A stretch of DNA of 64,000 nucleotides from Salvator merianae (Eukaryota; Chordata; Lepidosauria; Squamata; Teiidae), in NCBI GenBank assembly GCA_003586115.2, contig QVOM02000116.1:39686128-39750127 (forward strand), written 5' to 3'. The notes below the pieces were generated by a model, which was not told the origin of the DNA, made no database searches, and worked only from the letters and a program-made list of their open reading frames with translations. Both the position numbers and the translations under genes were made by a program. Of this stretch, positions 10,601-22,163 are shown piece after piece; position 1 is the first letter of the stretch; every line of letters starts with the position of its first letter.

Positions 10601-11092
10601 CACAATGCGTGACAAACACAAAACCCTTTCTGAAAGATTCAGAAGATCCCAGCACTAATGCAAAGAGATGAACTGCAAACCATTTACAATAGGCATCCTT
10701 AGACTAGTACATGCATCAAAATAAAAAAAATATTGAAGGCCATTAATAGGTTACAACCACTAGTAAAAACATAGCACAATAACAATATCAATATATAAGC
10801 TTCTTCTGGTGGTGCAGTGAAAATGAGGGATGCTTAACAGGGTTTCTTTGAACACCCAAAAACCTTTGTGTATTTATTTTTGCCTTTGTGATCTTTGTGA
10901 ATTTCATAAAGTTCAACGGAATGTTACTGGACACCTGGTACATTTTTGTATTTCTTTGCCCTTTTGTCTTTGAGAGTCTCGTTTGAATCCATGTTGTTTG
11001 CAATGCCAACAACCTTTAGTGGGAGTTACCAGTAGCCTGAACCACAGGCCAGGGCAGCAGGGGATAAGTTGTGCCATGTGCAAAGAGCCTTA

Positions 11093-11237
11093 GACCTTTC
11101 TGCACTGGGCTTCATTCTGGATTATGTGAGAACAGGGGCCTGCCATCCACATTCTAGGGCAATCTGCACTAGCATGTGGGCGGCAGATCCCTATTTCGGG
11201 ATATAATTCGGAATAAGGCCCAGTGCAGAAAGGGCCT
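11093..11237. mobile_element. Family B MITE, copy 1
   Basis: About 145 bp with long, near-complete inverted arms. The left arm starts CTTTCTGCACTGGGCTTCAT and TCTGGATTAT; the right arm reads ATAATTCGGAATAAGGCC and CAGTGCAGAAAGG. The centre carries CACTAGCATGTGGGCGGCAG. No coding capacity. It lies in ITGB1 intron 1. Confidence 0.82.
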
Positions 11238-12356
11238 TGGACATTTTAAAGAAAACTAAAACGATCCCTCTCCCCTTCTCCCCACAGCTGACTGAATAAC
11301 TGCTGACCATCCACAATATCAGGGCACAGCTACCACAGCTAAGACTGGCTTTTTGCCAGGGGCCACTTCAGTAACCACTACAGCTGGCCAACTGATCCAG
11401 ATGCATCCTGTCAGCTGGCTGCTGAGCTTGGCCTTCATTTAGTGCACTCTCTGTCTGTTTTTGCTCTCAGTCAATACTGCATGGAAGGCCTGTTGTAACA
11501 TGTGAACCCCCAGAAGCATGCAGTGTTTTATGCAAGACAGAGACAGCTGCTTGAGTGGGGAGAGCTGTAGTCATCCACGTAGAAGAGACCAAGGTTCTGC
11601 ATTCTTGAGCAGAGAGATACTGGAGAAGAAATCATGGGCATTTTCCGGGCTGTTTGTCTTACAGGAATTTGACGCTGACATTTTGGGTATTGCTAAATAC
11701 TTGGCATTCTTCCAGCCATAGGGCATAAGATAAGTAAACATTTGACTGAGAAACAGAGTTGGCTAACGTGTGGGTTAATCCCATAATGACTCCCTCCGCT
11801 GGATAATATGGCTTAGCATAAAGTGAAGATAATTCTCACACCTGAAAAGATATTAGGGAATGAGCTTTGTACCCATTGATCACTGACTGACATGAAAAGA
11901 GCCCTGTGGATGTAAGCTTCTGAGCATATAAAGAGGGCATAGGCCTATGTCATGATACCATCTGGCTTTCTTAGTCAGGGGCCCATTCCACCACAAAGTG
12001 CAAAACGTAAGCGTTCTTAAGCCCACTGTGAGTTCTAAGTCACTCTGAAATAGCACAGGATCTTAGAAACAGATCTATGTTTAGCACAATGCTGTTGAAT
12101 TCACAAGTAGTTTTAGGTGTTTGCAAAGTAAGTATTTCAAGAAAGAAGAATGTCTGTTGTGAAACTATCAGTGTTAACCTGAGGCATATTCACATTTTTC
12201 TCTTTGAAAAATGACACATAACACATCTGGCTCAGCAGTCATCCGTAAGTAAACAGGCTGGCATCCACTAGTAAAGTTTCATAGCTCTACATTACCAGAG
12301 AAAAGCTTGTTCCTTTCATGAGTCTGTCTTTTTGCACTTAACTGTAATCTGGAGCA

Positions 12357-12842
12357 AGATCTCCCGTGGGCCTCTTCAGGGCCTCTTCTGACCGCACATT
12401 AGTGCGAATCAGAGAGGCCCCACTGATCACTGATACGCTCCATCCACACAGGATGGAGTACAATCCAGATCAGGAGGCCCCTGATATGGATTACTGGTAA
12501 TCCTGACATCAAAGACTACCATGTACCTGCTTTGGCCAGCCTGTATCATAGAGGCCTGCAGAAGGTACGATTCTGCTTTCCTAACTACTGGGGGACCCAT
12601 TTCAGCAGCGCATTAAAGTATGCCATTGGAGTGGGGTCCCTGGGGACTTTGAGGCTAGGGCCTTTCTTCCCTAGTCATCAGAGCCCTTGGAGACCTGCCC
12701 CACAGCTTGTGCGAGCTTCGAGGCCAATGCAGGGGGTGGTCTGGACCAACACTGTTCCACCTTGCCATGATCCAAATCAGAGGGTCTCACTGGTCCAGAC
12801 CCACTGGCCCCGATCAGAACCAGGTAAGCGCAGAAAGCCCTT
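12357..12842 (+). mobile_element. Family A MITE, copy 7
   Basis: Contains CGCACATTAGTGCGAATCAG, CGCTCCATCCACACAGGATG, ATCCAGATCAGGAGGCC, CCCATTTCAGCAGCGCATTA, CTTGTGCGAGCTTCGAGGCC and a terminal AGGTAAGCGCAGAAAGCCC. The left terminus is rearranged. The next copy begins only about 37 bases downstream in the same orientation. Confidence 0.75.
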
Positions 12843-12878
12843 TGTTCTGTCTAATTAACAAGTCAGGATCTGGAATCT

Positions 12879-13374
12879 TGGCCCTCTCTGCACAGACCCT
12901 TAACTTGGAATTAAGGGCTCCACAGTGATGATCTAGGTAGGGTTCATGGCTCCACACGTTACCCTCGCCCACTGGTCTGCTCCGTCTGTGCTGGACAAAA
13001 CATGATCCTGATTAGGTAGGCTCTGTTTGGTATCACGGGTGGACCTGTTTAATTGAGTCTATCAGCATACAGACGGTCCTGATCCAGGACATGGGCAGTG
13101 TGCGGAAGGCACTGGGGGACACCATAAAATGCTCCTGAAATGTGTCTCCCAGAGGCTCCAAGGCTAGGAACTTTTGTCCTTAGCCCTTGGAGGTGTGGAA
13201 GTCCAGCCTCGAAGCTCATATGAGCTTCATAGCCCGGCATGGTCTGGTCTGCACCAGCACTGTTGTGTAGATGTCACTACTCCAGACCATGCCTTTCTGC
13301 GGTTGGAAACAGCAGGCCTGGCTGTTTCAGACCCACAGATCCTGACCATGGACAGGTAAGTGCAGAAAGGGCCT
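12879..13374 (+). mobile_element. Family A MITE, copy 8
   Basis: This is one of the more complete copies. Left end GGCCCTCTCTGCACAGACCC, followed by the palindrome CTTAACTTGGAATTAAGG; right end ACAGGTAAGTGCAGAAAGGG. In between are GTCTGCTCCGTCTGTGCTGG, CTAGGAACTTTTGTCCTTAG and AAGCTCATATGAGCTTCATA, each a short palindrome or half of one. It is in tandem with copy 7. Confidence 0.8.
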
Positions 13375-14169
13375 TTGTTTTGATCCTGATTTGTTCTCGA
13401 TAGAACTTATGCATATTAGACCTCCTACTTTAAACGCCATGGGAAAATGGAGATTTGTTTAAAAGTGAAAACTTCTAAGTTCTTTTCCATTTAATCAAAA
13501 TCAAGTGGGGACAAAGCCCAACATGTCCATCACTCATTTGTCCAACAGGAAACTTAGGTTTTCCTGTGGTATCTGATCCAGGGCTCTAACTCATTTACCT
13601 TTATAGGATCCCGTTATTGCTGAATGTTCAGTTTTATACTTAATACGCAATTCTTTGTTGCCTGGAGCAGATGCTTAATCATTTCCTTGGGATACATTTT
13701 TTGTGACACACCCTGAGTCACAATTTATCATCAGTTGGGTGGATGCTTACATTCATATGTGGTTAAGAATTTCATTGCTTATATAAAGGTTCAAGGCAAG
13801 GTTGCTCTGCATTTACTTGCTAAGGGATACTTAATAACAGCTAGGTTGTTCACTCTTCTTCAGAGAGATTTGGACCCCAGTCTAAACTGCATATGCTGAA
13901 AAGTTCCAGGGGAGCTGCAACAACCGTAAAAACTCTTGAGGTCAAGTTATTTCACAGCTGGTATGAAGAAAACCTCAAGGGGTTCACAGCATTCCCCAAC
14001 TGAATTATAACTGGCATCATCCTTCACTAAACTTCTCTTTTCGTGAAATCTCTTTTGTTCAGCTTCTATCTAACTTTTCAACAGAAAGAACGATAATTGG
14101 ATCTTCATTTCTATGCCTGTTTATTACAACTTGCAGCAAAGTGGCTAAGACTGTGGCATATTAAATACT

Positions 14170-14295
14170 ATTCCAGACATTCACAAACTTAGGCCTACAG
14201 CTCCCACCGTTCCTCACCTTTGGTCACCTTGACTGGGGTTGATAGGAGTGGCAGTCCAACATTATTTGGAGGACCAAATTTGGGAATTCCTGCAC
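14170..14295. repeat. Dispersed repeat with 'ctcccaccgttcctc ... ggagtggcagtccaac'
   Basis: CTACAGCTCCCACCGTTCCT, then GACTGGGGTTGATAGGAGTG and GCAGTCCAACATTATTTGGA, matches a very common squamate/vertebrate interspersed repeat. Its consensus reads roughly as 'tgggagttgtagtccaacaacatctggaggg'. Other fragments are at about 20781, 30055, 40420, 51170 and 54030. The class is uncertain. Confidence 0.55.
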
Positions 14296-15489
14296 CTAGG
14301 CCATTTCCGGACTCACCTTGCTTGGAATCGTTTCACTATTCTGCTGCAACCCATTCCACACCAAGCACAGCAGGTTCTGTCTGCATCGTGAGGGTGGGGA
14401 TGCTGTCCATCCTGGACCAATTCTGGCAGCAATGTGTAGGTGCCATAGGTGTTCTGGTCCACACAACTGACTCCCCACCCAAGGTACCCCCTTTGCCCGC
14501 CGGTGATTGGCCCAGGCCCCATCTCTTGTATGCTGTGTCTGGGTACACAAGGGTGGAGCTGAACAGAATGGTCTTCAAAGGTAGCATGCCTACCTCCACA
14601 TCAGGGTTTCAAAAATGATATCTGAAGCTTGCACAACCAGTTACTGACCGAGCACGGAAACAGTCCTAGTTAGAACTCACTTCAGCTATGATCTCACAAA
14701 AGGGCTTCTAGGGAGATGGTGGTTCTCAGCCTCAAACAGGAATAAAGTCAAAACTGTGTGTTGTTCATCCCCTGGGAGAGCGCAGTATTAGTTACCACAT
14801 CCTCTTGTTACCACCACAGAACCAAACAACTGTTAGCATTGAGCCACCATCAACTGAGTTCTTAAATCAAGCAAAGAGAGCAAATTTTGGCCACACATAT
14901 CCAAAACTTTCTGTAATCATAAACTTTTGTGTTCTTTATGTAACCATATTCTCAATCAGAACTCAATGAACCAATGCAAAGAGTGCTACACACAACCTTT
15001 TAAAACTGTGAACAAAAATCACATGTTGGTAAAATCAAAAGGAACATTTTCTGATTAAAAATATTTTAGCATAGCTGGATTACCCTGGGCTTATATACAA
15101 CAACTGGAAATCACCCAGGGAGGTATTAAAAGAAATCAGTACAATAGTCCTTCACATAAATGATTGCAGAATATAACTGGAAAAGGACAAATTAAAGTTA
15201 AACTACAACCAAGACAACGGCATACAGAACTGGGTTAAACAAAATGTAATTTAAATAAATAAAGTAAATATTACTTGAGCCTTGTCGTACAGTACTTAAA
15301 AGACATTGAGAATAGGTCACATGTTATATCAAGAGAAAAGGCAATGTGATTTTTTTTTCCAGAGAACATCTCCAAAGATAATTTCCACATGATCTAGATC
15401 TGCAGCGATTACCCTTGTTTATTTCTCTTCATCCTTTCATCTTTTTAACTCAAATATGATATTATCCAAACAAGCTTTGAGTTTTTGGC

Positions 15490-15652
15490 TCTCTCTGCAC
15501 TGGGCCTAATTCTAGATTATATCCCAAAATAGGGGCCTGTCATCCCCATACTGGCAGCCTCCTGGGGCCTGCTGCAGTCTTCACCAGCATGCAGATGGCA
15601 AGTCCCTATTCCAGGATATAATCTGGAATAAGGACCAGTGCAGAAAGGGCCT
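15490..15652. mobile_element. Family B MITE, copy 2
   Basis: Left arm CTCTCTGCACTGGGCCTAAT, TCTAGATTATATCC; right arm GGATATAATCTGGAATAAGG, CCAGTGCAGAAAGGGCC. The centre has CACCAGCATGCAGATGGCAA, as in copies 3 and 4. It lies in intron 1. Confidence 0.83.
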
Positions 15653-16560
15653 TAGATTTCAGCCACTGTCTTGTTGTCTATAAAACCTTATGCTATAATG
15701 CATTCTCATAGGCCTTTGTTGGCATCTGCTGGGGTTCAAGGGGTGGCAGCCTGTGATAGAGATTACTTTGTGGTAGCCCCCATGTTAGAGAACTGTCACC
15801 TCTTGTGGTGTGTCATCATTATACATCTTTCCGTATTTGCTTAAGAAATAAATACCTAAATAAATACTTATGCAATATACTGATATCATTTAATAGTTCC
15901 CTCTAAAACTAACTGAAATGGATTTCATGCATTCTGTTCCTTTAGAAGGGAACAAAAGGGGAACACAACACAAAATCATGGTTTTGCATTATGAGTTGTG
16001 GCAGTGCCATGAAATCTAGGGTCCACGATTTTTGTGTTTTTCCTACCTAAAAATCAGTTCCAAAGTACTAGATTTTAGGGTTGCGCACCACCCAAATTTA
16101 GCTGCATCTGTAATTTAACTGGATGGTGGGAGAGAGGAGCAGATCCCTTGTTAGAGATATTATGGAGGATATGCTAGCTCCTCCTCAGCTAACAGCAATC
16201 TAATTTCTTGAGCTGAGCAGCCATCAAGTCAGCTGGGCTGCTAGGGGTGTCTGGTTCTAATCACGGTCAAAGCAAAGAGGTGAGAACTGTAACACGGGCA
16301 GAATCTGCATGGCATTTTCATGGCACCTTGAATGCTCAGTGAGGGCGTAGTCTCTGTACGACGCTGCACCCTTGTTGTGCTTTCTGCATGATGCTCTTTC
16401 TCTGCTATCGCTCAAGAGGACTTACTGGTCTCCTCAGTGGTGTTGTGACTATTCAAAGATAAGGAATGGCCCTTAGGGCTGTTTCTCTGTCTTTGAATCC
16501 CCTCACCTTCAGATTCGAAGTCAAGAACGCTGCTTCAATTCCAAAGGCAGGGAAGTCCTC

Positions 16561-16803
16561 CTCTCCACCTGTCAAATTGTGGTGAGGGAATTCCCAGCCA
16601 CCACTTGACAGGCAGGGGAGGCTTCCCACCTACGCCATGGCAAAACCAGTGGTGAGGAAATCCTCAGCCACCATCTGATGGGTGAAGAGGGAGGCTTGCT
16701 CTCCCCCTCCAGCTGATCCTGCCAAGGGGAGCGGGAAGCAAGCGTCCCCTACCCATCAAACAGGAGCTGGAGATTCCCTCACCACAATTTGGCAGGTAGA
16801 GAG
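16561..16803. mobile_element. Foldback element with internal direct repeat
   Basis: The left arm (16561-16598, CTCCACCTGTCAAATTGTGG then TGAGGGAATTCCCAGC) is repeated in inverse orientation at 16766-16803 with about 90% identity. A second diverged direct copy starts near 16645 (AGTGGTGAGGAAATCCTCAG then CCACCATCTG). This layout suggests a palindromic transposable element or a local inverted duplication. Confidence 0.65.
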
Positions 16804-17429
16804 GCAACTGTTCACAAGCAGAAAGCACATGGCACGTTAAGGAGAAATTATTCCTTCTCTTAAAACAGAAGGGGGAGGGCACTTTGCTTGACATGCCCTT
16901 TCCTTCCTGTATAGATTCTACCACTGCCTGTGTAGAACAGGAAGCTGGCATGAGTAGAATAGGAAGCTGGCTACTCATGGGGGAGAACACGGGGAACATG
17001 GGGGGCTGATCTCAGAGGGCCCACAGTGGAATGTTGCTGATATAACATTTTTCAAAAATCATGTCTCAAGGAGAGGTGTGCCCAGGATCTAAATTTGCCT
17101 CAGGACCCACAATTCCTATAAGCAGTCCTGGGAGTTGCTACAGCAATTGGACAGTGCAAGCAGAACTGTGATAGTTGAATGACCTTCTAGTCTTTTGTAG
17201 GCATACCATCTGTGATCTAAAGCTAACTAGTTTCAACAAGCTTTGATACTGAAACCTATTGCGAGTGTGTCCTCAAGGGCTAGTTGCCCAACATCCTCTT
17301 TCCTCTCTAAAATCTAGAATACCTGCAAGGATCATTAACCACATCCAGGGTTTTATAGCATGGCAATGGCATCAATTACTTCTTTGAAATATTTGTATTC
17401 ATATAAAAGATGTTAAAAATAGATTATGT

Positions 17430-18240
17430 ATTAAAAAAATGCAGTCTATGGTTCAGACAGTAGTTTTATCTCATGACAGCCTAAAAAGGCACCAGATGTG
17501 CTATTTCTGCAGTTCAGTCCATGCAGACAAATGTGATCGAATTGTACTTTGTGGATATCCCTGGCACACTCCCTATCTTTGAATTATATCTTCTTTTTGG
17601 AAAAAAAACAACATTTATTCAATTTGATCAAAGAAGAACGATATGATATGCCATTTAATGGAACTTTTGGAGGAATAATCTAACATGCAGAGTTGTGCTA
17701 TGTATCCAGCTTTTAATGTTCAATCTATACACACCACTACAGGATTTCCACAAGGATCTGTGGCATGGATTCAAGCTTTATGCTACAGTGATGCTGCCAA
17801 CAGCAGTACTTGCAATTTTTATGGTTCAGTCCAGGTGCACAAATGGAGTCTTTTGATGTTCCTAGAAAAGTTCCTATTTAAACATATTGCATCCATATCT
17901 TATATCCATGCTTTTCTATCATGTTGGAACCGCCAAACCCCCCACTGGATTCATGATATTTTTCAGTCTAGTCCATGCAGGTTGATGACACATTTTGGGT
18001 TGATCCTCTATGAAATTCAGACTATAAATAGACTGTACCTACTTTTCTTACATCATGGCAAGGCCCAAAACTTTCAGGGATGTGCAGAATGCTGTACTGA
18101 TTATGCTTCATAAAGCATCCAAATGAGTCAGCCCCTTCCAGCAAGACTGGCTCCCATTTAAGAGTGGTGTGGATGTTGTGGATGCTTAACAAAGCATCTG
18201 AAGCATAGCTTTGCACACCTCTATAAACTTTGGATCTATG
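17430..18240. repeat. Region with repeated 'ttcagtccatgcagacaaatg'-like motif
   Basis: Diverged copies of one motif occur at about 17513 (TTCAGTCCATGCAGACAAAT), 17826 (TTCAGTCCAGGTGCACAAAT) and 17966 (CAGTCTAGTCCATGCAGGTT). Similar words such as 'cacattttgg' and 'gatccttta' lie between them. This could be an old transposon with internal repeats. The 142-codon open frame at 17685-18113 has no recognisable domain. Confidence 0.3.
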
Positions 18241-18714
18241 GTATTCTTGTCAAAATCTCCTGGAAAACCAGATGACCCAGGGCCCAGATCCACGTTTATA
18301 CACATGGTAACATGGTGAACATTGGTTTAGGGATAGGGACAATCATGCAAATCTATGGTTATGCACCATGGCAGTAGATAAAGAACCTATGCCAATGATT
18401 TTTAAAGTTCAGCTAGTAGTAGATCTTATCTGACAGCTACTTTATAGGTTTCCCTATAAACATCATATTGTTTTGGTGCATCCTACTTTTGCTTTCTATA
18501 TATGGCATGCTGTGCTAAGACTCCACATATGGCACGGGAAGGCTCTTGATACCTGCATCTTTCCCAGCAGCAAGAAGCTCTAACCGCACACAACACTCGT
18601 GACATATACATTTTGAGCGACAACCTCTGGGTTTTGTGCAAGCTGCTACCTTTGCAGCTGACTTCATGATACTTCACCGTACTGCAAAACACCTTGCTAC
18701 TATCCATTAAGAAT

Positions 18715-18985
18715 CTGCTGCCACAAATCAGAGCATGACCAGTGGTGGCCCCCAGCTTTAAGCCCGGATGTTCGTGCCCCATACAAAGTGCACCATGGTT
18801 GTTCGCGGGGCCTCCGTACTGCCTCAGCAGTACAACCTGAAACCTGCTGCGGCAGTACAGAGGCCCAGAAGCCCCACAAACAGACATGGCACACTTTGCT
18901 TAGGCTACGAACACCTGGGCTTAAAGCCGGCTGCCGCCACTGAGCATGACATAGCCCCATGCACAATCGGCTGCCAACAATTTTG
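18715..18985. mobile_element. Large palindromic (foldback) element
   Basis: The two halves are inverted copies centred near 18840. GCTTTAAGCCCGGATGTTCG (18755-18774) pairs with CGAACACCTGGGCTTAAAGC (18908-18927). AAAGTGCACCATGGTTGTTC pairs with the arm AAACAGACATGGCACACTTT, and CCTCCGTACTGCC pairs with GGCAGTACAGAGG. Arms are about 100-130 bases. Open frames here on both strands are by-products of the palindrome. No target duplication could be assigned. Confidence 0.78.
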
Positions 18986-19949
18986 CAGAGACTGAAGTAC
19001 AAAGCCTAGAGCACCAATTAAAAAGCACAAAGCCCTACCAGGGAAGCAATGTTACAAGCAAGTTTCATATACGACTTAAAAGGAGAAACAGCAGAGATGA
19101 AGATAGAACCCCCCTATCCTGTCTGTCCATCTTCCTCCCTTTCATTTTGCATCGATTTCATATGTGGGTTATGAGGTTAACATTCTTCCACATTCCTCAC
19201 TCATGCTACTTTCAGGTGTAAGGGGGAAAAGAAGCCACGTAAATCTCTGAAGAGTGACAATGTAACATTTTAATATAGATATTACTCAGAGGGTGTCGGC
19301 GAGGGATGGGGAGGGGAGAAAACTGCAGAAAGTCCCTATAAGGGCATGTTAATGTGCAGGCACAGGCATCAGAGCTGCAAAATGCAATTAATAACAATAG
19401 ACTGAAAACATTCACAGACAGACGCTATCACAGAAGATATTACATGTCTGAAATCCAGTATCACTTCCCCGGGAAACAGAAATGGAAGACACGATGGTTC
19501 AATTTTGTGCAAGTAAGCCTCACTAAACTCAGGTATTTATTGCCAGATATGCACACAACATTTGCAATGCAGAAGAGTCTCAATATTTGTAATTTTTAAA
19601 ACAGCAAGTTACATGCGTTCGCAAGTAAGGGTCTGTGCACCTTCTAAACTTACTGAGGAAGAAAATTCATCCAAGCTTGCATGTTCATAAGTCTGATGGC
19701 AGAAGGCTGGTGGAGGGAACGTTGGGAAACAAATGTTCTCTGGATCCCCAACACTCACGACTTTTAGGATTTGGAAACTGAGTAACTACTATCCTGAATC
19801 TGTTTACTTGGACATAAACATTGTGAAAATTAAAGGGAGACCATGGACAGGCTGGCGAAGCTTTCTCAGGAGATACAGAAATGATTTACCACCGCTTTGT
19901 ATTTGCAATCCTACCACACTGAACTTACCCCCTCCCTGATCTAGTTCAC

Positions 19950-20418
19950 TAAGGTCGCATCCAAATATCATTTATTCTGCAATTTATCGATTTACCAGTA
20001 TAAAGCACATCCGGAATGATCACACATTGTCTAGATCTTAAAACAATACTCCACATTTTAGAATTTGCCGCGGCAGTAGAGAAACATTATAGTTGCAAGG
20101 TTTTCTTTCCACATGACCTAACCCTCCCATCGCACTGTACAGATGACCAATAGTATCACATGAAGTATTTCCAGGTATCGACAGACAGCTCATGTCAAAC
20201 TGTCCCTGTACTTCTTGTGCTGTAATCCACACAACGCTGAAATTACGGAATAACAGGATACTGTGCTATAGTAGTTAATTTTACCAGAAAAACAATAACC
20301 TGGTAAATTGGGGTCTATATTCCACGACTGTACTTGAGAGCACTGTGACCATGTCTGGCAAATCAGGTATAATTACAAAATAATTATGGATTTTTGACCC
20401 TGTTTGGATGCAGCCTAA
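19950..20418. mobile_element. MITE with GCATCCAAA termini (family D)
   Basis: The left end AAGGTCGCATCCAAATATC and the right end GTTTGGATGCAGCCTAA are imperfect inverted repeats (TAAGG-y-y-GCATCCAAA). The interior is AT-rich with no open frame of note. The terminus resembles those of elements at 22640, 28437 and 41219, so I group them as family D. The target duplication is unclear. Confidence 0.55.
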
Positions 20419-20780
20419 GTAGCAAGTCCTTCCAGTGTTCACTCAAAAGCTTGGTCCTGTTTCATGGCAGTTGGTCTCAGTTGAATGCTGGCAAGTTTGC
20501 AGCCTTTGTCAGAAGTCAAGTTTTACTGACATTCACAAAACTTATTTGAATGTTGGGCAGAAAAGGCGAACCCAAGATGCCTCAAGCTCCTTGTGGAAAT
20601 GACACAAATGGCATTTTCTCTTCCTTCTCTCTTATGCTGGCAAGCTCCACTTCCTTACGGTCTCTTATCAACAGCATGATAAACTCCATCCGCTGCCAAA
20701 CACCACCATGCATGGGAAACAGAAGGAAGACAAACTTCCTAGAACAGGGACTATGAATCTGTTGTTGGGTTTTTTCATAT

Positions 20781-20880
20781 GCTGATGGACTCCCATCATC
20801 CTTTATTACTGCCCGTAGTGGCTGGGTCAGCCAAGATTTGGAGTCTAACAGCATCTGGAGGGTAACGTTCTCCTCACACA
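20781..20880. repeat. Interspersed repeat fragment ('actcccatcatcc...ggagtctaacagcatctggagg')
   Basis: GGACTCCCATCATCCTTTAT followed by TTTGGAGTCTAACAGCATCT and GGAGGGTAACG is the same dispersed family as at 14170. Confidence 0.55.
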
Positions 20881-21107
20881 CTGCCTCAGAATCACTCGAA
20901 GGGCACGCATAAACCTTAAGGCACCCTCAAAGGCTGGAACAATTTACTGGGATCTAAAGGTTACAGTTGCGAACATGGGGGCCCCGAGTTTGTTTCCAGC
21001 ATTAGCAACACATACAAGGCCTCTATTTAGCACCTGAGAGAAAGAAGCAACCAGAGAGGAAATGCCCAAAGCATGCCCTGAAAATCCGAGATAAGCCCAT
21101 ACTGTCC

Positions 21108-21108
<1 letters not shown>

Positions 21109-21158
<50 letters not shown>
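21109..21158 (+). repeat. (GAAA)n microsatellite
   Basis: About a dozen perfect units of GAAA, ending in GAAC-GAAC. It lies about 0.6 kb inside ITGB1 intron 1 from exon 1, so the transcript would read TTTC. Likely length-variable. Confidence 0.95.
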
Positions 21159-21760
21159 ACGAACCTGCTATTCCCCCCGGCCTAAAGTTTTACTGGCTCG
21201 GCCCCAATTTATCTCAGGCAGCCTTCGTCCACAAGTCGTTCTTGCCACCCCAACTTCCATGCACCTTTGCAAAGCGCTAAAGGGCTCCTTTTTTGTTGCC
21301 AGTTTTACACTCAGCTCCTCCGGAATTTGCCACTTCCAAGGCTATTTATCGCATAGAAAGAAAGGGGGGAGGGAAGAGAGCGAAAGCTGGTTCCGATTAA
21401 CTCCCCGCACAAGTTCAGCTTCCCAAAGGGGCACCTTCATCAACTTAATCCCTCTCTTCCAAAGTGCCTTTCGCAACGAACACGCCCTTACCAAGGCCCG
21501 CCTTTGGGTTCGCTGGAAAGGGAGAGGCCTGAAAAAATAGGAAAGGAAAAGGGGGCATAATAGGATGTTTTCCTCCTCTTCGCCGCCACCTCTCTCCGTA
21601 CTCTTCCACCGCCTACAGCCTGCGACAGGAAAAGACGGGAGGCGCGGCGGCGGCGCACCCACAAGCCAGCCAGGCTTCCCTTCCTCTGGCACCCTTTGTC
21701 CATTGCCGACGGCAGTGGCACCGCTGGAAGTCAGCCAGGCGCCCTCTCCATGCCTCCTAC

Positions 21761-21769
21761 CTGTGCCAT
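21761..21769 (-). CDS. ITGB1: ITGB1 exon 1, coding part (start codon)
   Basis: On the minus strand the CpG island contains GCGGCC-ATG-GCA-CAG followed directly by the donor gtagga at 21760-21755. The ATG has a strong start context (C at -3 is not ideal, but GCC precedes and G follows). Splicing to exon 2 gives ATG GCA CAG AAT AGC ATG ACA, one open frame reading MAQNSMTVLLWVG. This resembles the bird integrin beta-1 N-terminus, which also begins MA- before a hydrophobic signal peptide. Human ITGB1 by contrast starts in the second exon. The 5'UTR part of the exon extends upstream (towards higher coordinates), but the transcription start cannot be fixed from sequence. The start assignment rests on frame, donor quality and similarity; a start at the exon 2 ATG (3787) is the alternative. 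Confidence 0.78.
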
Positions 21770-22087
21770 GGCCGCTGCCGCGCTCCCCAGCCGGGAAAGC
21801 GGTAGAGACGAAACGAAAAGCCGCTTTCCGCCCTGGCGCGCTCCCCTCCTCTCTCTCTCTCTCTGGTGTCGTCAGCCCGCTTGTCCTCCCGGCCACCTCA
21901 GGGCGGTGTCTCGGCGGCGGTGCGCGGGGGTCCCTGTGCCTTCTTCGCGTTCTCTTCGCCCTCCACCGTACGGCAGCGGGCCGGGAGGAAAGGACGGCCG
22001 GGCCACACCAGCACTGCCGCTGCGCTGCTGCTGCCGCTGCGCCTCCGGAAGCGCATTCTTCCCCGCTGCCGTCAGGCTGGGCGGAGC

Positions 22088-22163
22088 ATGGAGGAGGGCG
22101 CGCGCGGAGGAGTTGGGGCCCTCGGGGCTTGGCTAGCGTCGGACTCGGAGCACAGAGTCGGCG
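22088..22163 (+). other. Possible divergent first exon on the plus strand
   Basis: On the plus strand, facing away from ITGB1, an ATG in good context (GGAGCATGG) opens MEEGARGGVGALGAWLASDS and then EHRVG. It meets a fair splice donor, GCG|GTGAGG, at 22164. I recognise no protein family and see no downstream partner exon. The more likely reading is a first exon of a divergent non-coding RNA, or nothing at all. Confidence 0.25.

Larger units (their letters stand above)
3794..21760 (-). other. ITGB1: ITGB1 intron 1
   Basis: About 18 kb between the exon 1 donor (21760-21759) and the exon 2 acceptor (3794). It holds family A copies (about 4186, 5820, 7108, 8367, 9090, 12357 and 12879), family B copies (11093, 15490), foldback elements (16561, 18715, 19950), a U6 retropseudogene (4789-4863) and a GAAA microsatellite (21109). 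A long first intron is usual for ITGB1 in other amniotes. Confidence 0.85.

Noticed and set aside
14220..14618. A 132-codon gene overlapped by three minus-strand frames
   Set aside because: Starts in the dispersed repeat at 14170 and has no domain or splice context.
21342..21896. Minus-strand open frame of 184 codons in the CpG island
   Set aside because: It spans the ITGB1 exon 1 donor and uses a different frame from ATG-GCA-CAG. Typical spurious frame in a CpG island.
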